From Eumeta japonica (Eukaryota; Arthropoda; Insecta; Lepidoptera; Psychidae), in NCBI GenBank assembly GCA_005406025.1, contig BGZK01000864.1, positions 124,001-188,000 of the forward strand: DNA of 64,000 nt, read 5' to 3'. The position numbers and the translations under genes are program-made. The notes beneath the pieces are model-generated. The model was not told where the DNA came from. It saw only the letters and a program-made list of their open reading frames with translations, and did not search any database. Of the stretch, positions 22,512-36,100 are shown one piece after another; the stretch's first letter is position 1; the number at the start of each line of letters is the position of its first letter.

Positions 22512-24196
22512 TTTGAAAATTAAACTTTATTTACGAATTAAGTATATAAATAATTAAAAATCAATTAAATGGTTAATTTCCCGAACTCATTCATTGTTAA
22601 ACATGGTTCAATCTCGTAGGTTTAATTCCTTCTTCTCTACACTTTTACTCTTAACAGCAGCGCTACATAATTTTTTTTTTAATCAAATCTGTTCTTCAAT
22701 TATACCAAATTAATCTGACAGTATGTCATAGAGATATTTGTGACGACAGCGATTTATAAAGGATAGTGTTCTGTGTACAGAAAGCGGAGGATACACTTTT
22801 TACCCTTAATCATAACTATGATTGACGTAATACTGATTGTTTATTTACGCTGACTAATTGACTGATGGCGATATTCTGAAATTAAGATGTTCTTCAAGCA
22901 ATCATCAATCAAGTTATTTGAGTGAACGTATAATCGTCTTTCGACAATCACCCATCAGTCCTTAAAAAAGATTAATATATGCATCAGTCACGGCCAGTAG
23001 CTGACAAAGCTTAACGTATTTTCGGATGTGTTGTTTTTTGAATAGCACGTTCGCCACAGGAAAAAAGACAGCGTTCTCATCAAGCCAACTTTCGTCATCA
23101 TATAATTTCCTGGATTTTGAAAAATAATTTATTTATATTTTGCAACGCTTTCTCAAAAGTCGAATATCGAAAATCTTTAATATATTCACATTATCAGAAC
23201 TAATACAGTTCCTATTTATTTATTCAAATTTAACGTATATTGTGTATTCATGCGTACTACTATTTATATATATGAGTGTCATATGATATGTAGTTCAAAT
23301 GAAGATTCTTACGCTATTCAACAAATATTATTTAAAAATTTTGGTCAAGGTATTTTGAAAAATAAAATAATAAGTACATATTTTATTTATAAATAAATAT
23401 TATTATCAGTTTTATTTAAAACTAGCCTTCGCCCCCGACTGTATTCATGCGGTTATTGAATGAGTTCCTCCATTTTGTGTATCGACTGATCACGCTTTCA
23501 ATCATGATCATGGTATTTTTACTAGTAAAAGACTGTTTAGAATCGATTCAATATTTCGATTCAATAAACAAACTCCCGTACAAATGCTAGTTTCTTTAAA
23601 ACCTTCCTATTCGTAAATGCAACATGTCATCAATTTCGTAGTGATCGAATGAGTGGTCTGTACACCCAAAGAAAACTAACAAAACACACACTCTTTGAAA
23701 AAAATTTATCCCTATGAAAAATTTTATTTAAATCCCTTCAACCTTTTTGATGATTATCTCGGACAAACAAACAAACAGACACTTTATCGAAATACATACA
23801 GAGTAAATTTCTTAAAAGTTATAAGTACAGATTAGATGCGTTATAGAATAAATATTTCTGACTAAATTTTACAAAAATGTTCTCTATACGGTTTTACATA
23901 TTATTACGGATAAATAAATAAAAGATTGTACTTATTTTATAGACTACCCCTAAAATAAAGGCAAATTTAATCTAATCATTCTACACTATAATATGCATAT
24001 TAAACATTCTACTTTATGATTTTAGGCAACCCTAACTTCGCCAGCACTGCACGGAATAATGGAGAATTGACATAGTTTTGTATTTGACAGTTTGATGAAT
24101 TTTCAATATTTTGTTTTACGTACTTATTACCACGATAGTGATCAATGACAAGAAAGATAATTTAATAAATATTTTATTACAGCTCACAGCAGCAAA
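22512..24196. promoter_or_regulatory. Shared upstream region of COMMD2 and AP-3 delta
   Basis: This 1.7-kb region separates two divergent start codons and must contain both promoters. I cannot pick core promoter elements with confidence. A repeat (23421-23830) occupies part of it. Confidence 0.5.
23421..23830 (-). repeat. Degenerate Helitron-like or SINE-like dispersed repeat
   Basis: Its plus-strand start, ACTAGCCTTCGCCCCCGACT, and its end with GGACAAACAAACAAACAGAC resemble a very common lepidopteran repeat whose minus-strand 3' end is ...GGGCGAAGGCTAGT. The copy is old and the far end is not defined. Confidence 0.5.
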
Positions 24197-27100
24197 ATGG
24201 CACTGAAGATAGTCAAAGGTAATTTTGAAAGGATGTTTGACAAAAATCTAACTGATCTAGTCCGAGGAATACGAAATAATAAAGATAATGAGGTAAGTAC
24301 TTACACTCTAAATTAAAGTTTGAGTTTTAAATGCTCTTAAATCAATTTCAAAAGACTCCTAGCATGTAAAATATTCAAAATGTACAGGCCTACAAAGTAA
24401 ATATATTTTTAAATCCCTTATTAGTGCCTTTATCGCTTATAAATAAAAATTGGCTTGTAATTTATTTTTAATGCTTAAAACATTCATTACAGGCTAAATA
24501 TATTGCACAGTGTATGGAAGAAATTAAAGTTGAGCTTCGACAAGAGAATATAGCAGCTAAAGCTAATGCTGTTGCAAAATTGACATACGTATGTAGTAAC
24601 AAAACTTATATCAATGTAGTGGAATATATTATTATAATAGAATTATACAAAATATTTTGATTGCAGCTTCAAATGTTGGGTTATGATATATCATGGGCTA
24701 TATTTAACATTATTGAAGTAATGAGCTCCAATAAATTTACATATAAAAGAATTGGGTATCTGGCAGCAAGTCAGTCATTTCATGCTGATTCAGAGTTATT
24801 GATGTTAACGACTAATATGATTCGGAAGGATTTGAATTCTCAAAATCAATATGAAGCAGGATTAGCTTTGAGCGGACTTAGCTGTTTTATATCACATGAT
24901 CTTGCTAGAGATCTTGCCAATGACATTATGACACTGGTATGTAGTGGTTTTATTACTATATATATATATATGATAAGACTTTATATGTAAATTAATACTT
25001 ATCATTAAAGTGCTCGGAACATCTGTCTTTCAGATGGGCTCCACAAAACCTTACTTAAGAATGAAAGCTGTTCTAATGATGTACAAAGTGTTTTTGAGGT
25101 ATCCAGAGGCACTGCGACCTGCGTTTTCTAAATTGAAAGAGAAACTAGAAGATCCTGATCCTGGTAAAATTGCTAGTTTGCTTTTTATACTACTTTAATA
25201 GTACATTTTAGTAACTATGAAATACTATAAAATATTTTGTATAATATATTTTCAGGTGTTCAATCGGCTGCAGTAAACGTTGTTTGTGAACTTGCCAGGA
25301 AAAATCCTAAAAACTATTTATCACTAGCTCCAGTATTCTTTAAATTAATGACAACATCAACAAACAACTGGATGCTTATAAAAATAATAAAATTGGTACG
25401 TTATAAATGTAATATACAGATTTTTTGATTAATTTTAATGTATGCAAAGAACAACACTTTTACAGTGCATTTATTGTGTTAACTCATTACACACAATGAA
25501 TATTGAAACCGTTGTATATCTTATAAATTGATGAGATTTATTTGTGATTTTCACATTGATTATTTGGTTGACCGTCCCTATAGAGTTCATATTGATACCT
25601 ACAGTATAATTAATTAATTATTTAACTAGCATTAAAAACAAGATATATACGAATTTTAAATCTATAACTTCTGAAATGTTTATGACTATTCATGTCATTA
25701 CTAAAAACAATTTACAGTTTGGCTTAATGACTGTATATGAGCCTGAAATTGGAAGGAAAATCACTCAAAGCCTCATTGACCTTATATGCAGGTATATCGT
25801 AGTAAAACATATACAAACAATTCTATACATCAATTAGCTAGTTTCATATTTATCCACCATATGCCACTTGTTACGTCACAACTGTACAAAACACAGAGAT
25901 AAGTCTCAAATAATGTAAATCACAAATTGTTTTACTTTGACAAACAGTTTGACACTACACCACCAAACTTCACTAAACATTAGGCATGTTTGACTCTCAT
26001 TTGAATAAATTATCACATTTGATCAGCACAAACTTTTCTTATATACTACATAAATGTCATTGATTATCACAATTTATCCGATACAAAATATTTAAATTTT
26101 TTCAAATTGGACTTTGCGACATTTTGTAGGAATTATTTAATTAGTCAAAATATAAACAACGATAATTTAAGATATTTTTAAATTTTAAATTGCCGTTTGC
26201 AGGATATTCAAAACAGTTTAACGAAATAACAAGGTGACACATTTTGTGTTATAAAGGACCAATGTGATTTTTTAAAACATTTTTAAATATGAGTAATATT
26301 TTGTTGTTACTTTAATAGTTTTAGACACTGTCTTATATTTTGAAAATGAAGCATTTAGAATGAAAAGGGATTAACTGTTAAAAAGTTGATCTTGAGGCAA
26401 CCATATATGAAACTACTTGTAGTAAATTTGTGTTTATAGCAAAAAATGTATCATATCTTTAAAAATTTTATCTCTAAAGCGTATTGTTTTCAGTTTTGGT
26501 AATATTAAAAAAATGAATGATGCACTTATGTAAATAAAATGTGTTGAAGCTAATGATGCATCCAATACCAATATCAATACCAATGTGTTGGCGATATTGT
26601 TGGTTTCTCTATATATGGGATTTGGAGATATTAGTTTGCTGATACACCAATCATTTTGAATTCTGCGCTATAACAATCCATCGTGTAAATGCACCATCCT
26701 CACGCTTAGTTTATACATTATATCCAAATTTGGAAAAAATGGCACAAATATTTCAGTTTTCAAATGAAAGGCACTCAACAACAGATCTCGTTCAAATACA
26801 CTTGTTATATCAGCTTTCACCTAATTATTTAGAATGTTGTATTTCCTGAATAAAATCTCATAAATATGAATTTTAATTATTAATTTCCAATCTGACCTTC
26901 ATGATTCAATCGAAATTTTATTTAATTACTATTTTGAAAATATAATTAATATTTTTAAAAATTAAAGATTTTTAAATAATTGATATTTAGTAACTTTATA
27001 ATTCTCAAAATTTTGCTAGATAACATTCTGAATAACTATTATATAAGTAAGTAACGTCATCTGTTTATATATTTTCTGTCCTAAATCCACGACTTTTTAT

Positions 27101-30100
27101 ACCTTTCGAAGCTTGCACTGTCTGCATTGGTATTAATATTGTCAATACTTTTTTATAAATATCAGTATCATATCAGCGGAAGTGCTATAGATGCATCTCC
27201 TAGTTGAAACACTGTAATTTTGTATAAAAAGTGCTTAAATGTAGCAGAAGCATTTAAAGATCATAATCCAGGTCTTGGTCTCATTTTCAATTTCTATCTC
27301 AAGCCCACCCTCTAATCGGTGATTTTTGTTCTTTAATTTGTTCAGTTTTTAAATTTCTCTCATGTTCTTTTTTCCATCAGTTCTTAACATAAAATTACTA
27401 TCAAACTATTACTATACTACTAAAATATGGAGAGACTTTTGAACTTATAAAATCCATATTTTTTTTGTTTTATGTCTTCAAATTTTATATCTCAATAAAC
27501 ATCAACCCATGTACCTTTGTTAAAAATTGTTTTGTACTAAATATATTTTATGCCATCTGGTGTATATTCAACAAATAATGAAAATGATTTACGATTTGAA
27601 TGTGGCATAATAGTCTTTAAAACAGTTTTGAATTCAAAACTCAAGTTAGTTAACATAATATTTTTATTTCTTATGATATAAAGATATTCATTTATAAAAT
27701 TATCACAGAATTGGATACTTAAACTTTTTTTAAAATAGATTGATTTGCAGGATGTACCATTCCAATTTTGGTTTCAAACCCTAAAATAGTAAATTGAACG
27801 GAAAATTCAAGGCTACCAAATACTTATTCACGATATAGTTAAACCCTTTTCCTTCTCATCTATTTGTTGTAATCTATATACAGAATTATGTTTTGATATA
27901 TTGAAAAGATAATGTATGATAATTATAAACAGTGACATTATATGTGTGTCATTTACAGTCACAAAATATGCTATGAAACAGTAATATAATAAACCTATTA
28001 GATATCAGTTGCATATTTTCTGAAATGAAAGCTACCTATTATCATTTGTAAATCAAATTAGTATCAAAAGAGATAAATTTATTTAACCATATTTTATAAG
28101 AAGAGAAATAGAACACAAAGAAGCTTGTAGACTAAAATTAAAAAAAATTTGCTCATATATTTAAGAAAAAAGTTATTTGTCATTGCTTAAACTTAATACC
28201 CAACATATTTGCATATTAAATTTTGTTTTCTATTAAACAAAAAGTTATATAAGTAAAGACTGCTAAATGTCTAAGCATATCAGTAATTACTAAATAACTA
28301 CTTTTCTATGATTTTATACATTTAGATTCTGACAATAGCAAGCTTTAAACATTTATCAAAAATGTGTGAGATTATTCATGAAAGGTTATTTTAACTAAGA
28401 TAATGTGTAAAAAAAACTTACAAGGTGGGGTGAAGATATGAGTTTTGATTGTCAAAAAACTTTTAAAAATGTAAAATAATTATAATGTGTTGTATTTTGA
28501 TATTGGTAAAGATATAACAAGATAAAATAAATTTATTTTGTTTTTCAGCAGGAGTTATTGATAAAAAAAGGTTCACACAATATTTTGGAAATAAAAATTG
28601 TTAAAAAAATATATTCATATTTTTTCTGTTTTCTAATTTCCTGATAATACATTAATTTATAAGAAGCAAATAAAGAGTCAATAAATAGAAAAAAAATACA
28701 AAAATCAAAAATGTCCTCATAGATCAATTAAAAAATCCCATACTAATATAAATTTAAGCATAAATAAGTGATTCTAAGGTTCTCTTACATGGATATTGAT
28801 TATCTTTTTGTAATTATTACTAAATGTACTTTATCAACACCATTGGTTTAGGCGAAAGAATAACCATCCGCCCATAATTATATTTAGTTGCTGTCACCAA
28901 AGCTAGTCTAAGTAGTTGTCATTGTGTTTGTTGCAGTTTGGTGCCTTAACCCCATTAGAGCCCCGGCTCGGCAAGAAACTCATAGAACCATTAACTAATT
29001 TAATACATAGGTGAGCCTCATATATGGTATAGTCAAGGCCTTGATACTCTGTGAGATTATATTGACACTCCAAATATAACTCACCTTTCATGGTTCTTCA
29101 TAATACATTAACTTTGGCCTCTATGGGGATAAGGGATATTCCAATTAGCTTGAACAGTGCTGATATAACAACACCATTGCTTAGCACATAATTTTGACAA
29201 TGGGGAACTTACTTCTCTGTCGCTTTAGAAAAACTAGGTATCCAAATAGAAGCTAACGGTATATACGCTCTAGGCACTGCTTATCACTATGCTTTTGACT
29301 ACACTTATATGCTTTGATTTTTATATTGATATTTATTATTTTTTTAATCTGTATGGATATATATATTTTATTTAAAATTGTACAGTACTTCAGCCATGTC
29401 TCTCTTGTACGAGTGTATCAACACCGTCATCGCTGTCCTGATCAGCATCAGCAGTGGCATGCCCGGCCATGCTGCTTCCGTACAGTTGTGTGTGCAGAAA
29501 CTTAGAATACTCATAGAAGACAGTGACCAAAATTGTGAGTACAACAAAACATGTTCAAATTCTTACTATATTTTTTTTAAACAGGCTCTGTTTCATAATT
29601 GCAATAAATATTTCAATATAAACTTAAAATTATTTTATTGGTACTCTGGATATTTTTTTATGTCATATGCTGAAAAATGATTATTTTTTATGTAGCACTT
29701 TTATATATTTTATGGTTATTATATTGATATATTTTTTTTATTTCAGTAAAATATTTAGGCTTACTGGCGATGTCTAGGATTCTAAAATCTCATCCTAAGT
29801 CAGTTCAAGCTCATAAAGATTTAGTATTGGCCTGTTTAGATGACAAGGATGAATCTATAAGGCTTCGTGCTCTTGGCTTACTTTATGGCATGGTAAGATT
29901 CCATATATAATTTTGCTCTAAGAGACTTAAAAGAGGATTATTTCACATTGCGATATATACTTTATTTGAACTTAGTGCATAGTCTAGAACTGGAGGAAGA
30001 ATGTTACAAGTATTTCGTTTCATTAGAAATTTTACTGGCAAAATACAGATTGGTGAGTTTAATTTTGATACTCTGTCTGTGTTTGAAGGGTTATAGATAA

Positions 30101-33100
30101 TGTAATTATTTCTGTATTTGAGTTGGTAAAGATAGATCACACAATATTTTATAAGTAATTAGCAGGAAAGTTATTGATTATGCCATCAGATACACATCCA
30201 TGTCACCATTCCGGTATCCTGTAGATATCGACAAGATACCTGGGAGGTATCTTTCTTATGTCAAAACAAATGAAAGTAAAGTGTAAATTCAACACTCTGC
30301 TCTTTTGGTTTTATATCAATATTGGATTAATGCAAATATGTAGATTAGAAGATTTTTGGAAAATTTACAGACAAATCAGAGAAACTAGAAATTAAATAAG
30401 TTAATGACTGAAACATTCTGCATAAATATAATTAGAGATGATAATGGATGTCTGTTGAACGACCAAACTAGGTGTTAGGTGATAAAGGTAAAGATAGGGT
30501 CACAGTAGGACTGCGGAAATTTCAGGATCATAAGTCTCTTCAATCATCAGCAAATTGTACCCAAAAATTTGTACCAAATGAAGATTTGTTTTCACTGCCT
30601 GCTCTATTAAAAAATAGTTGTAGATTTAAATTTTTTTAAATTAAAAATGCTTTGTTGGCAATAAATTACACAAACAATCAACTTATTAGGTATCAAAGAA
30701 GAATTTAATGGAAATTGTAAAGAAATTAATGATGCACATGGAACGCGCAGAAGGCACGTTATATCGCGATGAACTTCTCTCTCGGATGATCGAGATTTGC
30801 TCACAGAACAACTACCAGCATGTAGTTGACTTTGAATGGTATGTCACTGTGCTCACTGAACTCACCGAACTGGAGACTAGTGCTAAACATGGTAAGAAAT
30901 ATTGTTAATTCCGTGCTATCCTTACATTTTTGTTATTTTTGTGTAAAATTATTACCTAAGATTAAATGTGTATTAAGTATCCTAGTGGTCTATATTGAAG
31001 TAGTGTTTTTAATTTTCCCTCTAAATTCCTATACACTGTACAATAAATGTAAAAGAATTTTATACAAATCATACTTGTGCAATATATATTTATATTAATT
31101 GAATTTAATTGTTCAAATGCTGGGTGTTATTGTAGGCGAGGTGATAGCGGCGCAACTCTTGGAAGTAGGCGCGCGTGTATGCGGCGTGCGCGCCTTCGCA
31201 GCATATGAATGCGCGGCGCTGGTGGAGCGCGCCGCCTCTGACACACCCGGACCTGCCACGCGCGAAGTACTTTACGCAGCAGCCTTCGTGCTCGGAGAAT
31301 ATTGCGAGTAAGAATATAGATATCTATAAATCACCAGTGTAATTCTATTAATATATATAACAGGAAACATTTAAAAGTTTTGAAACTAATCAAATACATA
31401 TGCTCAAAATGCAGTATTTTATTTAAAAAAATGTGTAACATTTCTTATTTACTTATTTATAAAACATGTTATAAATACAGTATAATAATGTGGTAGAGAC
31501 GACGAGGTGATGTACGGGGCCATCTCACCACTGCTGGTGTGCGCGGGCGTGGGCGGTGGGCCGATGCGTGCACGCGCCGTCTGCCTGCACGCCGCGCTTA
31601 AACTCGCAGCACGTCTTCTACGCATTTATGAAAAAAAGGGCTATCAAGACCGAGCTATCGAAGTGCGTATGCATACAGCTTCCTGCGATTTATTCAATAA
31701 ATTCATAACTTAATTAGGATGGACATCCATAATTTATTTTTAAATTGTCCCGTCAATAATCATTGTTATCATCAGGATTCAAACACTTTCTGGTTCAAAG
31801 ACCTTAAATGACTTGACCACTCAACCACTACTGTTTGTCAACTTAATTTAGAAATTATTTTTAATACAAATTTTAGTCAAACATGAATTTTGGTATAACT
31901 TTCTATGTTTTAATGAATATTTCACTTTGCTAAAGAGACGAATATTATATTTAGCTATTCCATGTTTCCAGTTGACACGTATGACTCTGATGTCAGTACG
32001 ATCACTACTGTGCAGTGAGGACATGGAAGTACAAGAACGAGCGCACAACACACACGCCCTACTAGCACTGTTGATGCGTCGCCTGGCACCAGCTGACCTT
32101 TCATTGCCTGCCGATACGCCCGTTTTGGATGAAATCACACAGGATGGCCTATTAGTCCCACACACAGATAGGTATTGCTAATAGATATTTTTGCTTATGT
32201 CATGTACAAGATGGAATCTGATTGTACACCATTTCGCAAATATTCATAATCTCTTTTTTGAGAACAACTTTGCCAAAGTAACTATAACAAAAATATATCA
32301 TTGAAAATATATTTATAAATAATATAAAATAATATGGACACAACTTTAATAAATCTTTGGTCAGACTACAAGCGCAGGCGCGATCGGATGGCCGACCGCA
32401 TGGCGTGCTGCGGCGTAGTTCTATGCGTCAGCTGTTCTAAGGCTGTCAGGATGACATTTCTATGTCGACATTCTAAACTATTTTTCTCAAAATTTACTTC
32501 AATGACTATGGTTTTTTTGGCAATGTTCTAAAAAAGAAGGAGATTATGAATATTTGCAGAAGGATTAATTATCAATTCTGTATGGTATACAGTGCAAGCT
32601 TGCTAACTTAAATTTCAAAGAAAATGCTAAACATTTCGAATTAATTAGCTTATAACTTTACAAGAGTCTTGACTTAAAAATAAATGAGATACAATAGAAA
32701 ACAAACATAAGGTACAAAGATGTGTTTCTTAGAAAATTCGATTACAAAATTGCATGTGTACAAAGACAACAAAATACCAAACATTCTTTTGGATATTATT
32801 ATTACAAGTTCAGGAGAATTCCAAGTAAGACATCATTATATTTTACTAATTTGAATTTACCGAGTCTCCTTTAAAATTTGTGTTATAGAGGTACTATCAA
32901 TATCTCATTAGAGAAATAACATTTTGTTTGCATTACAAAGTAAATAATTCAATATACCATATATTTAGGGTTTAGAGGAAAGAAATGACAATTTTTTCAT
33001 TTAATGAGGATCGCTAAACGAGGGCTGACTTATCGCGATTCCACTGTATTACAATAAGAATATATGATAAACTTTGAAAGTACATTATGGTATTTCAGTT

Positions 33101-36100
33101 TCGTAATTGACTCTTAAGCAGTTTGTTTTAAAATGCAACTGTTCTATAGTATTCACTTATTTATTAATCAAAAGATGTCAACTTATTTCATTATTATATT
33201 TATAACTTTTCAAATACTACCTATCCTTTTTTTTATTGTTTATAATATAAAAGGCACTGATGTAATATTTTCTTAACAGCCTTCTGTATTCAACCAATTT
33301 ATTAATCATAATTACAGCTCAAACTTAGATCAAATTCAATATATTTTAATTCATTCTCAACTGGTACAAAATATACATACAATATAAGCGGAAAAAGACT
33401 AATACCATATACAAATCTTTTGCTAAGATTTCACACATGAAACATTAATAATGATAATGTCTTTTGTTTTGTACCAGTAAAACATATCTGGTTATAATAA
33501 AAAGGTAAAGCATTGTTCATTTTGTCCAAACTTCTTAGATAATAAATGCTCCTTTACTCTTTAGAAAAAATGTCATGTTGAATAAATTAGGTTGAATAAA
33601 TATAAAAGTGGAAAATAAATTTGAAGTGGACAAAAATGGGATTCCAAAGGAAATATTATGACTGTTTTAGTTCATAGGAATGTATGGTATTATTATTTTA
33701 GTAAATAATAAACCGACCTCTTCTCTGCTTCCATATAGATAACACAGTATTTGATTTAATTTTATTAAATCTTTAATAATACATGTGTGAATTTATCAAA
33801 ATAAAAGATCTATTAGTATATTATGGAAGAAACAACATGTGTAAGTTTGCATTTCTGATTTCAGTAATTTTGCGTCTATTTTATTGATGGGTGATAAATT
33901 TAAAATTTACATATCTAATTTCTAATTAAAATATTTCAGTGTTGATCAGAAAGAAGATTTAGAACTATATGATGAGGGTAAAGAAGACGGCAAAATAGAG
34001 GCATTCAGTGGTGGCTTAATTGCAGATTTGGCGGATATGTTTGATGGCGAACTTAAACCTGTTGCACCAAAGGCACAGAAGAAAGTGCCTTTGCCCCCAG
34101 AGTGAGTGTATTGATATATGAATATAGAACTATTGAGATTTTGCTTGCAAGATGGCATAAAACTATGAATATTGTTTCCAATGACATATATATATTTACA
34201 ATTGATGTATTAGAGAGATAGAGTTCCAACTATTATACATTTGTTGGTGATTGAATAAAACAACCGTTTTCTTTTCATTGTAAAAAATGGCTTTATTAAA
34301 AATGACATCTTATCATTTCTCTTAATAAATGTTTGCTTAACGCGTTAAAGAAGATTCAGAACAGGCATTTACATCATATTCTTCTATCTATTTCTTTAGG
34401 TCTATATCTATGCTATGAATATTTAGCATGGTAGCACATTTTTGTAGTAATGATTTAATATCCAGAAAATACTTAAGTTTTGCCAATTAACTAACATTTA
34501 ATACTTATATTGAGCTTATTCACCAATCTTTTTGAATGCCTGAAAGGTTTTGCAAGATGCAGTTAAAATGTCTTGCGATCTCTCTAAGGTATTCAATTGT
34601 GTAAATCATGAAACTGATCAAGAAATCATGTCACTTAGAGTGACAGTACAAACACTGTCTTCTTAAATCATATTTGGGTCATAGAAATTAAAGATTTCAT
34701 GTCACAGACAAAAAAATCATCTAGATGTGCAGTCCTTATAAAGGTACCAATTAATATTTGTTCCATTTGTTTTTAGTCTGCATTAACACCTTATCTGCAC
34801 TTTCATCAGAAGTAGTACTGTTTGTAGATACCTTATTTTTATTCAAAAGATAAGATTTTATTATAATTCTGATGAATTTATAACATTGTAATAGTTACTA
34901 TCCAAAAAAAGTAGAGCAATATTTTATAGAAAAAAACCTACTTCTAAATAAAAAGAAACCAATACTTGTGAAATTCTTACAAATAATTATAACATATTTC
35001 AGAATTATTTTAGTGTGTAATGAGGATTATTTTATTGATACTAGAATGTTATTACGCGTTACTTTCACAGGCTGCAATAGGCTCCTCATTCAGTAAGTTA
35101 GCTAAAGGCATCTCTGCTGTTTGCACAGCCAAAATTAAAAATGTCTAATTTAAAATTAGCCTGTGCAGGCTAATTTAGAAATTACACATCAAAATTTCTA
35201 AGAAATGAAGTTTAAGTAAATTTTAATCTTAACTCCAGCATTTCAATGTACATATGAATATTTAATTTATGTAAGAAAGAAATTAGAAATATTTAAGAAA
35301 TACATTGGCTGACATAAACTCAATATTAGAATGAAAATAACATATGCTTGCAGTACAACGCATGAAACTCTGGCTCTCTGAATTGTCCGCGACTGATGCA
35401 ATGCAATGGTTCCCGACCTATCCTTCTTCTCCCTCGCGTACCTATTATACCCCATTGCGACGCTTTCGTGACTAAAAACAGTGACAGACTTTCACACGTT
35501 GCACTGTACATGTCAGTCGACTAAATAAAGTTACGAACTAATTCTTAAGGGGTTCTCTTTTCTCATGTTCCTTATAAAGTCCCTGTAGATGTAAAAAAAT
35601 TACCGATAACAGTATTTTGAAGTTAATTAATAGCTTTATTTATTATTGCAATGAATAAAATATTACAGCCTCGATTTGGATAGCTGGATCGAACACGGAT
35701 ATTCATCCGAAAGTTCCAGTTCTCCCGACGAAGAGGAGGAGCCGGCTGTTGCGGTGTTTGCGCCCGCGCCGCCGCCAGAGCGACCAGCACTGCAACTCAC
35801 CCCTGAGGAATTGGAATTGGTAATCCTGCAGATATAATTTTCTGTTTCTTAATGGTTATAAATAATTTTTTGTTTTTTGTAGTATACAGCACATTAAATG
35901 AGGCCATAATTAAATTGAAATCACCCATTCTTTAAAAGTAAACTACATTGACTGCGTTTTTAGATTAACTCACATATCATTGTTGAGTTAAATTTGTGTT
36001 ATTATTCGACATTATGCTAGATTGAGCGAGACAGAAATAATTAAGTGAACAAGTATTAGGTATGATTAAATCCTTCTAAATCTTCATATAACCTTTGAGA

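Noticed and set aside
23421..23830. Complete Helitron in the COMMD2/AP-3 delta intergenic region
   Set aside because: Only one end resembles a Helitron terminus, no hairpin is convincing, and the 5' TC end cannot be placed. Listed as a degenerate repeat.
29112..29150. A third copy of the AP-3 delta alternative exon, because the sequence begins TTTGGCCTC
   Set aside because: It is not preceded by AG, the frame hits a TAG after 11 codons, and the remaining residues do not match the helix pattern.
32334..32531. 65-codon frame inside the foldback element as an AP-3 delta exon
   Set aside because: Exons 32171 and 33940 join in phase without it, and it lies wholly between the element's inverted arms.
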